The notes under the pieces are model-generated. The model was not told the DNA's origin and ran no database searches. It worked only from the letters and a program-made list of their open reading frames with translations. From CAZAEL01 sp964484135 (GTDB lineage: Bacteria > Elusimicrobiota > Elusimicrobia > FEN-1173): DNA of 12,372 nt. A program made the translations under genes and the position numbers. Below, in pieces: positions 1 to 5,496 of this stretch. Location: NCBI GenBank assembly GCA_964484135.1, contig CAZAEL010000059.1, positions 1-12,372 of the forward strand, in the 5' to 3' direction. The first letter of the stretch is position 1. Each line of letters starts with the position of its first letter.

Positions 1-508
1 TCGAGACTACCGAAGAAATTTTTATTAATGACACAATAAAACTAATAACCGCGCCAGCCACAAGACCCCACATTACGAAAGGATGGCGCGAAATAAATGT
101 CACAAAAGGTAACGCGCAAACCGAGACCCCGATAGATAAGACGTTTAGGAACGAAGCGCAACGGAAGTTCGCAAGAATTATCCCACGCCTTTCGAGCAAT
201 TCAATAATTTTTGGGCGAAGGATAGCAACGCGTTCCTTGCCCCCCGAGACTGCCTCCGGGTCTTTACCAACTGTTTCACTTAAAAGCTCAGAATATTTTC
301 TCTTGAAGAGAAAATCCTTTAATTTACTTATGAATGGGTTGCCATCTGGAATATTTGCTCCATAAACTGTAACAAGAGCCTGGCATAGCTCGTCCACATC
401 CTTATCAATTTTCTGCAAATAATAGAGGATAAATGCCCCAACCAGTGCGATTCCTGCTATCGCGGTTTGAGCAATAGTACTGAACGTGTAGTAGAGAGAA
501 TTCTCCAT
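1..508 (-). CDS. Small membrane protein of unknown function, 3' end cut by window edge
   Basis: Reading the minus strand from an ATG at 508-506 gives 169 codons with no stop up to base 1, so the C-terminus lies outside the window. The start is supported by AGGTGG five bases upstream. The product has a hydrophobic helix at about residues 11-31 (STIAQTAIAGIALVGAFILY), then a polar stretch of about 85 residues rich in Lys, Glu and Arg, then two more hydrophobic helices at about 118-140 and 144-165. This predicts an integral membrane protein with a soluble loop. I do not recognise a named family; similar N-terminal 'ST-AQT-AG-ALLGAF' helices occur, as I recall, in scattered hypothetical proteins. 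The gene is divergent from the heme genes. Its DNA is visibly A+T-richer (roughly 40-45% G+C by eye) and uses codons such as TTA, ATA and AAA that its neighbours avoid, which suggests recent acquisition. The reading frame is well supported; the function is unknown. Confidence 0.75.
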   Translation of the reverse strand, partial: MENSLYYTFSTIAQTAIAGIALVGAFILYYLQKIDKDVDELCQALVTVYGANIPDGNPFISKLKDFLFKRKYSELLSETVGKDPEAVSGGKERVAILRPKIIELLERRGIILANFRCASFLNVLSIGVSVCALPFVTFISRHPFVMWGLVAGAVISFIVSLIKISSVVS

Positions 509-595
509 AGTTGCCACCTAACATGTATTAGACTGCAAATGTGCCTCTATTCATCCTGGCTTAATAGACCCCTGCTGTCTTTTTGGGCGGCATTT

Positions 596-604
596 TGCTA
601 AAGT
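596..604 (+). promoter_or_regulatory. Possible extended -10 promoter for cobA-hemD
   Basis: TG at 596-597, one base, then TAAAGT at 599-604 resembles an extended -10 element. It lies about 110 bases before the cobA-hemD start, inside the only intergenic region before that gene. No convincing -35 box is seen about 17 bases upstream. The same TG-N-TAnAnT layout occurs at 3187 and 12352, which gives slight extra support. This is inference from sequence shape only. Confidence 0.3.
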
Positions 605-689
605 TTTCCCTCGGAGCGCGGCGGCAAAATCCACCCCAGGAAACCCTTCCATGATACATCCTATCGTGAGCCCTTTCCAGCCTGAATCC

Positions 690-708
690 GCGCCCAAACG
701 AGGGGCGC
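690..708 (+). promoter_or_regulatory. Hairpin covering the cobA-hemD ribosome binding site
   Basis: GCGCCC at 690-695 can pair perfectly with GGGCGC at 703-708 around a seven-base loop. The likely Shine-Dalgarno GAGGGG (700-705, seven bases before the ATG at 713) lies half in the loop and half in the 3' arm. If the stem forms in the mRNA it would limit ribosome access. Whether it is regulatory is unknown: a six-pair G+C stem can arise by chance in DNA of this composition. Confidence 0.35.
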
Positions 709-712
709 TTCC

Positions 713-2281
713 ATGAAAAAAGGCTTCGTCTATCTGGTCGGCGCGGGGCCCGGGCGGCCGGACCTGTTGACCCTGCGCGGGGCCGAGTGCCTGAAGCGGG
801 CCGACGCGGTGGTCACGGACGCGCTGGTGGACCGGCGCGTGCTGGAGTATTGCCCCAAGACCGCGCGCGTGATCCACGCGGGCAAGCGGGGCCACGGCCG
901 CATCCTCATGAAACAGCCGGCCATCAACCGTTTGCTGGTGCAGCTGGCCCGGCAAGGCAAGGTTGTGGTGCGCTTGAAGGGCGGGGACCCGTACTTTTTC
1001 GGCCGGGGCGGGGAAGAGGCCGAACACCTGGCCGCGCACAAGGTCCCTTTCGAGGTGGTGCCGGGGGTGTCCAGCGTGAACGCGGTGCCGTCCTTTGCCG
1101 GCATCCCTTTGACGCACCGGGGGTATACCTCCACCGTGACCGTGGTGACGGGCCATGCGGGCATCCAAAACCCCTATCTGCGCGAAACGCGGAAAGAACA
1201 GGCCCAGCGCCGGCCGCCCAAGGTGGAGTGGGACAAGCTCTCGCCGGAAAACACCCTGGTGGTGCTCATGGGCGTGAAGCAACTGCCGGACATCGTTGAC
1301 CGTTTGCGGGAGGCGGGCTGGCCCGTGGACACCCCGGCCTGCGTGACCCAGTGGGGCACTTTTCCGTCGCAAAAGACCGTGACCGGGACCCTGGGCGACA
1401 TCGCGGCCCGCGTGCGGCAGGCCCGGCTGGGCGCGCCGGGCGTGATCGTCTTGGGGTCCGTGGTGGGCCTGCGCCCCAAGCTGAATTGGTTCGAGCGTCT
1501 GCCGCTTTTCAACAAGACCGTGATGGTCACCCGGGCCCAGACGCAGGCGTCCGCCCTGACGCGTCTTTTGGAGGAAAGGGGCGCGCGGGTGCTGGAAAGC
1601 CCGGCCATCGAGATCAAGCCCTTGCCCCTTTCGCCGTTGGGGAGGCGGTTTTTGAGGGACCTCTTCGACTACGACGGGGTGCTGTTCACCAGCGCGAACG
1701 CGGCGGAGATTTTTTTGAAGCTGTGGAACGCCCGGCCCTGGCCGCCCAAGACCTTCGCGTACGCGGTGGGCCCCAAGACCGCCCAAGTCCTGGTGGAGGG
1801 CGGGGTGCCGGTGCGCGGCATGGCCAAGGAGTTCGTGGCCGAATCTTTGCTGGAGCTCTTGGGCGAGGCGGGGGGCAAGAATTTCCTGTTCCCCCGGGCC
1901 GCGGAGGGCCGGGACACGCTGGCCGAAGGATTGAAAGCCAGGGGCGCGCGGGTGGATGTGTGGCCCTTGTACCGCACCGTGCCCGCCCGGCTTGACCCGT
2001 CCGTGAGAAAGGCCCTGCTGGCCGGGGAGGTGGACTGCGTGACCTTTACGTCGTCCTCCACGGCCCATTCCCTCATGAAGGCCCTGACCCCGGCCCAGCG
2101 GAAGGCCGTTTTCAAAAAGACCCTGGCCGCGTCCATCGGCCCCGTAACGTCCCAAACCTTGAAAAGCTACGGCGTGCGGCCCATCATCGCGGCCAAACGG
2201 TCCACGGTGGAGGACTTGGCCGAGGCGATTGAAAAAAGCTTGGGACATCCCAAAAAATTTCAAGGCTCGTCTCATAAATGA
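713..2281 (+). CDS. cobA-hemD: Uroporphyrinogen-III C-methyltransferase / uroporphyrinogen-III synthase fusion
   Basis: This is a 522-residue fusion of two tetrapyrrole enzymes, expected in the cytoplasm. Residues ~1-250 form the SAM-dependent methyltransferase (precorrin-2 formation). They show the N-terminal VGAGPGRPDLLTL (9-21), the SAM-pocket RLKGGDPYFFGRGGEE (87-102) and VVPGVSSVNAVPSFAGIPLT (115-134). Residues ~265-510 form the HemD half, starting at KTVMVTRAQ with later FTSANAAE (325-332), FTSSST and IGPVTSQTL. HemD is poorly conserved as a family, but these positions fit. The ATG at 713 follows GAGGGG with a seven-base gap, and the protein begins directly at the methyltransferase fold, so the start is firm. 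Such fusions are known in several phyla and let one chain make uroporphyrinogen III and divert it to siroheme or cobalamin. The hemB and hemL genes downstream agree. hemA and hemC, often adjacent in other genomes, are not in the window. A long minus-strand frame over this gene is a shadow. Confidence 0.95.
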   Translation: MKKGFVYLVGAGPGRPDLLTLRGAECLKRADAVVTDALVDRRVLEYCPKTARVIHAGKRGHGRILMKQPAINRLLVQLARQGKVVVRLKGGDPYFFGRGGEEAEHLAAHKVPFEVVPGVSSVNAVPSFAGIPLTHRGYTSTVTVVTGHAGIQNPYLRETRKEQAQRRPPKVEWDKLSPENTLVVLMGVKQLPDIVDRLREAGWPVDTPACVTQWGTFPSQKTVTGTLGDIAARVRQARLGAPGVIVLGSVVGLRPKLNWFERLPLFNKTVMVTRAQTQASALTRLLEERGARVLESPAIEIKPLPLSPLGRRFLRDLFDYDGVLFTSANAAEIFLKLWNARPWPPKTFAYAVGPKTAQVLVEGGVPVRGMAKEFVAESLLELLGEAGGKNFLFPRAAEGRDTLAEGLKARGARVDVWPLYRTVPARLDPSVRKALLAGEVDCVTFTSSSTAHSLMKALTPAQRKAVFKKTLAASIGPVTSQTLKSYGVRPIIAAKRSTVEDLAEAIEKSLGHPKKFQGSSHK

Positions 2282-2298
2282 AAAACCGACCTGTTTGT

Positions 2299-2346
2299 CC
2301 CCTCACCTGTCCTTCGGACACCCTCTCCCGCCTGCGGGAGAGGGAA
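2299..2346. repeat. Two-hairpin palindromic intergenic repeat
   Basis: The gap between cobA-hemD and the phosphatase gene holds two back-to-back palindromes. TGTCC-TTC-GGACA (2308-2320) is followed at once by CCCTCTCCCG/CGGGAGAGGG (2321-2344), a perfect 10-11 pair stem with a 2-4 base loop. A CCCTCACC lead-in precedes them. From general knowledge, CCCTCACC...CCCTCTCCC...GGGAGAGGG palindromes are common as dispersed intergenic repeats in many bacteria. It sits 18 bases after the stop of cobA-hemD and could also slow transcription or stabilise an mRNA end. It lacks the U-run of a classical intrinsic terminator (AATTTA follows). Confidence 0.75.
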
Positions 2347-2369
2347 TTTATGCGATAAACCGTCAATTT

Positions 2370-3173
2370 ATGCCAAAAGAAGGCCCCTCCCCTTCCACGA
2401 CGAACCTCACCCGCGCCCTGGTGCGCGCCCTGCGCCTGGCCGGGACCGTGCTGCAACGCCATTTCGGCCGGGCGCGGGTGTCCTTGAAGGGCCCGGTGAA
2501 CCCGGTCACCACCGCGGACCACGCCGCGGACCGGCTGATCCAGCGGACTTTGAAAAAATATTTTCCCGCGCACGGGTTCCTGACCGAGGAATCCAAGCCC
2601 CGCCGCACCTCTTCCCCCTATCGCTGGATCATCGACCCTTTGGACGGCACCGTGAACTACGCCCACGGCGTGCCCCACGCCTGCGTGTCCATCGGCCTGG
2701 AAAAAGAAGGCCGCGTCCTGGTGGGCGGGGTGTTCGACCCTTTCAAAGACGAGCTTTTTTTGGCCGTGCGCGGGCGGGGCGCCGCCTTGAACGGCCGGCC
2801 CATCCGCGTGTCCAGAAAAAAACGGCTGATCGAGAGCCTCCTGGTGACGGGCTTCCCCTACGACCGGCAGAAAAGAGCCCGGTTCTACCTGTCCTTTTAT
2901 GAGCGGTTCATGCGCAGGACCCAGGGCCTCCGGCGGTTCGGCGCCGCGGCCCTGGACATGGCGTACGTGGCCTGCGGGCGGTTCGACGGGTACTGGGAGT
3001 TCAAGATCAATCCCTGGGACGCGGCCGCGGGCTGGCTTTTGGTGGAGGAGGCGGGCGGAAAGGTGACGGATTTCCGGGGGCGGCCCTATTCGCTGGCCGA
3101 CACGAGCCAGACCCTGTGCAGCAACGGCCATTTGCACCGGGCCATGGCCGCGGTCCTGCGTTCCGGCGCCTAG
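2370..3173 (+). CDS. Inositol monophosphatase family protein
   Basis: This is a 267-residue Mg-dependent sugar-phosphate phosphatase of the inositol monophosphatase / SuhB fold. The metal-site motifs are all present: TTAD (47-50), LTEES (71-75), IDPLDGTVNYAHG (88-100) and NPWDAAAGWLLVEEAGG (204-220), including the Asp-Pro-Leu-Asp-Gly-Thr signature and the Trp-Asp of motif B. The substrate cannot be told from sequence; inositol-1-phosphate, histidinol phosphate, PAP and fructose-1,6-bisphosphate are all handled by relatives. The frame is open upstream to 2229, but that extension would be translated through the palindromic repeat and overlap cobA-hemD. I chose the ATG at 2370, which gives the usual family length. 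No good Shine-Dalgarno precedes it, so the exact start is uncertain by a few codons (GTG codons follow). It probably shares a transcript with cobA-hemD unless the repeat terminates it. No functional tie to heme synthesis is known. Confidence 0.9.
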   Translation: MPKEGPSPSTTNLTRALVRALRLAGTVLQRHFGRARVSLKGPVNPVTTADHAADRLIQRTLKKYFPAHGFLTEESKPRRTSSPYRWIIDPLDGTVNYAHGVPHACVSIGLEKEGRVLVGGVFDPFKDELFLAVRGRGAALNGRPIRVSRKKRLIESLLVTGFPYDRQKRARFYLSFYERFMRRTQGLRRFGAAALDMAYVACGRFDGYWEFKINPWDAAAGWLLVEEAGGKVTDFRGRPYSLADTSQTLCSNGHLHRAMAAVLRSGA

Positions 3174-3186
3174 CCCCCTTCGGTTT

Positions 3187-3195
3187 TGGTAAAAT
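3187..3195 (+). promoter_or_regulatory. Probable extended -10 promoter of the cupredoxin-hemB operon
   Basis: TG (3187-3188), one base, then TAAAAT (3190-3195) forms a good extended -10 in the 87-base gap between the phosphatase and the cupredoxin gene. Transcription would begin near 3202, leaving a leader of about 60 bases. No strong -35 is visible, which is acceptable for extended -10 promoters. It implies that the ten-gene run from the cupredoxin onward can be transcribed separately from cobA-hemD. Confidence 0.5.
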
Positions 3196-3260
3196 ACAGG
3201 CCCCTCCATTTATCCGAAATCCCGGTTAAGGGGTTTCTTCAAAACAAGGGAGGTTCTGCC

Positions 3261-3650
3261 ATGACGTCTTCTTTCAAACGTTCGTCTCTTCTCGGCGCGG
3301 CCGTTGTTCTGGCCCTGTCCCTGTTCGCGCCCGCGCGCGCGGCCGAAGACAAGGCCGCGGACCGGGAGATTTCCCTCATCAACATCAAGTATCAGGGCAA
3401 GATCATGTGGCTGCCCAACCCCCTCATCGTGAAAAAGGGCGAGAAAGTCCGCCTGACCCTTTTCAACAACGTGCAGGACGACCCCAACGTGCACGGGTTC
3501 AGCATCCCGGAGTTCGGCGTGAAGGCCGACGTGTCGCGGGAAAAGCCCCTGACCGTGGAGTTCATCGCGTCCAAGGCCGGGCTGTTCGAGACCAACTGCC
3601 ACCTGCACCCCGCCCACCTGAAAGGACAGATCCTGGTGCTGGAAAAATGA
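3261..3650 (+). CDS. Secreted cupredoxin-like copper protein
   Basis: A 129-residue protein. Residues 1-27 form a Sec signal peptide: a basic start (FKR), a hydrophobic core (LLGAAVVLALSLF) and an ARA cleavage motif before AED. The mature part, about 100 residues, fits the cupredoxin beta-sandwich. NPLIVKKGEKVRLTLFN (53-69) is the typical first strand pair. His78 in VHGFSI is the N-terminal copper ligand candidate. Cys113, with His116 or His119 in NCHLHPAHLKGQI (112-124), forms the C-terminal ligand loop. No axial Met is obvious, so the site may differ from classical type 1 copper. The start at 3261 is set by GGGAGG a few bases upstream and by the signal peptide; an earlier in-frame ATG at 3186 would overlap the promoter. 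It should act in the periplasm or at the cell surface as a copper or electron carrier. The stop overlaps the hemB start by four bases (ATGA). Confidence 0.87.
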   Translation: MTSSFKRSSLLGAAVVLALSLFAPARAAEDKAADREISLINIKYQGKIMWLPNPLIVKKGEKVRLTLFNNVQDDPNVHGFSIPEFGVKADVSREKPLTVEFIASKAGLFETNCHLHPAHLKGQILVLEK

Positions 3651-4684
3651 CGACGCCCGACACGCGGGGCGCTTTCCCCGCCACGCGCCTGCGCCGTTTG
3701 CGGCAGTCGCCCCTTCTCCGGCGGATGGTGCGGGAAACCGCGCTCTCCCCCGCCAACCTGATCCAGCCCTTTTTCGTGCGGCCCGGACGGAACCAGAAAC
3801 GTCCCGTGGGGTCCATGCCGGGGGTGTTCCAGCTGTCCGTGGACCATGTGGTGAAGGAGGCCCGGGCCGCGAAACGGCTGGGCATCCCGGCCGTGATCCT
3901 GTTCGGCATCCCCCCCAAAAAGGACGCCCAGGGGTCCGAGGCGTACGCGGACGACGGCATCGTGCAGACGGCCGTCCGCGCCCTGAAGCAGGCCGTGCCG
4001 GACCTGGTGGTGATCACGGACCTGTGCCTCTGCGAGTACACGGACCACGGCCATTGCGGCGTGTTAAAACCCGTGTCACGCGTCACGCGGCACGTGTCAC
4101 GCAACCCGACTCACGGCTTCTCCATAGACAACGACGCCACCCTGGAGCTCCTGGCGCGGACCGCCGCGGCCCAGGCGCGCGCCGGCGCGGACGTGGTGGC
4201 GCCTTCCGGCATGATGGACGGGGCCGTGGGCGCCATCCGCCGGGCCCTGGACGAGGAGGGCCGGACCTCCACCCTGATTTTGGCGTACGCGGCCAAATAC
4301 TCCTCCGCTTTTTACGGCCCCTTCCGAGACGCGGCCGGCTCCGCCCCCAGGTTCGGGGACCGGAAAAGCTACCAGATGGACCCGGCCAACGGGCGGGAGG
4401 CCCTGCGGGAGGTGGCGCTGGACATCCGGGAGGGGGCGGACATGGTCATGGTCAAGCCCGCGCTCTCTTACCTGGACGTGATCCGCCGGGTGCGGGACCG
4501 TTTCGACGTGCCGGTGGCCGCGTACAACGTGTCGGGAGAATATTCCATGGTCAAGGCCGCGGCGGGACGGGGCTGGCTGGACGAAACCGCGGCGGCGCTG
4601 GAGGTGCTGACGTCCATCCGGCGGGCCGGCGCGGATTTGATCCTTTCCTACCACGCCATGGACGCGGCGAAAAGCCTGTCCTGA
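3647..4684 (+). CDS. hemB: Porphobilinogen synthase (delta-aminolevulinate dehydratase)
   Basis: This 345-residue enzyme condenses two 5-aminolevulinate molecules to porphobilinogen in the cytoplasm. RLRRLRQSPLLRRMVRE at the N-terminus and LIQPFFV are typical. DLCLCEYTDHGHCG (125-138) carries the three zinc cysteines C127, C129 and C137, marking the zinc-dependent class. The Schiff-base lysines are K217 in AAKYSSAFYGPFR and K270 in MVMVKPALSYLDVI. SYQMDPANGREALRE, NVSGEYSMVKAA and DLILSYHAMD complete the fold. The ATG overlaps the cupredoxin stop (ATGA), so translation is probably coupled. The oddity is residues ~141-156, between HCGVL and IDNDATL: about 15 residues longer than I recall for E. 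coli HemB, Arg/Val/Ser-rich and encoded by short direct repeats. VAPSGMMDG, where many relatives have SDMMDGR, is normal variation. The insertion keeps frame and the active-site residues are intact, so the gene is probably functional. Confidence 0.96.
   Translation: MTTPDTRGAFPATRLRRLRQSPLLRRMVRETALSPANLIQPFFVRPGRNQKRPVGSMPGVFQLSVDHVVKEARAAKRLGIPAVILFGIPPKKDAQGSEAYADDGIVQTAVRALKQAVPDLVVITDLCLCEYTDHGHCGVLKPVSRVTRHVSRNPTHGFSIDNDATLELLARTAAAQARAGADVVAPSGMMDGAVGAIRRALDEEGRTSTLILAYAAKYSSAFYGPFRDAAGSAPRFGDRKSYQMDPANGREALREVALDIREGADMVMVKPALSYLDVIRRVRDRFDVPVAAYNVSGEYSMVKAAAGRGWLDETAAALEVLTSIRRAGADLILSYHAMDAAKSLS
4073..4102 (+). repeat. Short direct repeats inside hemB insertion
   Basis: GTGTCACGC occurs at 4073-4081 and again at 4094-4102, exactly 21 bases (seven codons) apart, with another GTCACGC at 4082-4088 between them and a CACGTG palindrome at 4091-4096. 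The repeats encode VSR-VTR-HVSR. They coincide with the stretch where the protein departs from the family, so they look like a repeat expansion or a small inserted element that kept the reading frame. Confidence 0.7.
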
Positions 4685-4706
4685 CCCCGCTTCGCCCCGG
4701 CCGCGT

Positions 4707-5465
4707 TTGAAAAAATCTTTTTGGATCTTTCTCGGCCTGTCGGCGGCCCTGGCCGGGTGTTTCCGCCGGCCCCTGGTCAAGGGCCCCGGAGACCCGTCCT
4801 GGGGCGTGCAGGCGGACTGGCGGGGCCACTCCTGTTTCCTCTTCCGGGACAGCACGGAGCGCACCTTTCTCATAGACCCCTTTGACGAGACCGTGGGGTA
4901 CGAGCCGGTCTGGGCCGCGCCCGACGCGGCCCTGGTGACCCACGAACATTTCGACCATGACCACCTGCGCCGGGCCGTGGCGTACGAGCTGGTCAACAGC
5001 ACGGGCGTGCACACCGTGGCCGGGGTGGAGGTCACGGGCGTGCTGGGCTTTCACGACGATCAGGCGGGCCGGCGGCACGGCACCACGCGCTTCTACGCCT
5101 GGGAGATGGGCGGGGTGCGTCTGGCCCACCTGGGCGACGTGGGCCAGACGGAGCTGACCGAAGACCAAAAACGGGCGCTGGGGCCGGTGGACGTTCTCTT
5201 CGTGCCCGTGGGCGGCAAGACCACCGTGGACGCCGAAGGCGCCGCGGCCCTGGCGAAACAGCTCAACCCGCGGATCGTGGTCCCCATGCATTACGGCAAC
5301 GAGCGCGTGCGTTTCTTCGAGTTCGACCCGGTGGACCCTTTTTTGAAATTGTTCCGGAACGTCAAGAGGCTGCCCGGCCCCGACTTTCAGGTGAAGCCCG
5401 AGGACTTGCCGTCGGAAACCACGGTCTATGTGCCGGCGGCGCCGGGCCCCGCGAAGAAACAATGA
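4707..5465 (+). CDS. Metallo-beta-lactamase-fold lipoprotein (UlaG-like hydrolase)
   Basis: A 252-residue protein with an N-terminal lipoprotein signal: MKK, a hydrophobic core and the lipobox LAGC ending at Cys18, so it is probably anchored to a membrane outside the cytoplasm. The zinc-hydrolase core follows. It has WRGHSCFLF (38-46), the signature THEHFDHDHL (78-87) with the HxHxDH metal ligands H79, H81, D83 and H84, then GFHDD (114-118), HLGDVGQT (141-148) and PMHYGNE (193-199). This pattern fits the UlaG / Lactamase_B_3-type MBL family, which includes phosphodiesterases and lactonases; no specific substrate can be given. The start is a TTG at 4707, chosen because it directly precedes the lysines of the signal peptide and no in-frame ATG lies upstream. 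It is 22 bases after hemB and lacks a clear Shine-Dalgarno, so translation may be weak or coupled. It sits between two heme genes, hemB and hemL. Confidence 0.87.
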   Translation: MKKSFWIFLGLSAALAGCFRRPLVKGPGDPSWGVQADWRGHSCFLFRDSTERTFLIDPFDETVGYEPVWAAPDAALVTHEHFDHDHLRRAVAYELVNSTGVHTVAGVEVTGVLGFHDDQAGRRHGTTRFYAWEMGGVRLAHLGDVGQTELTEDQKRALGPVDVLFVPVGGKTTVDAEGAAALAKQLNPRIVVPMHYGNERVRFFEFDPVDPFLKLFRNVKRLPGPDFQVKPEDLPSETTVYVPAAPGPAKKQ

Positions 5466-5496
5466 CTTTGCTCATACACCTCGTCCGGAGGACACC

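Noticed and set aside
509..712. tRNA, cobalamin riboswitch or small RNA in the divergent intergenic region
   Set aside because: I see no cloverleaf, no B12-box-like element and no terminator here, only the small hairpin and a possible -10.
551..2275. 574-codon open frame on the minus strand opposite cobA-hemD
   Set aside because: Rich in Gly, Arg, His and Pro with no recognisable domain, and it lies opposite a gene with clear family motifs. Long antisense frames are expected in DNA this rich in G+C.
2308..2350. Intrinsic terminator after cobA-hemD
   Set aside because: The G+C stem is strong, but no U-run follows (AATTTA), and the modular double palindrome fits a dispersed repeat better. Partial termination cannot be excluded.
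2229..2369. Upstream N-terminal extension of the inositol monophosphatase frame
   Set aside because: It overlaps the end of cobA-hemD and would translate the palindromic repeat. The family fold begins only after the ATG at 2370.
3186..3260. Earlier in-frame ATG for the cupredoxin
   Set aside because: It overlaps the likely -10 element, lacks a ribosome binding site and would bury the signal peptide behind 25 residues; 3261 has GGGAGG upstream.
4187..4230. HemB defect from GMMDG in place of the common SDMMDGR
   Set aside because: This position varies among functional HemB proteins (E. coli has an AAMDG form as I recall), so it is not a sign of inactivation.
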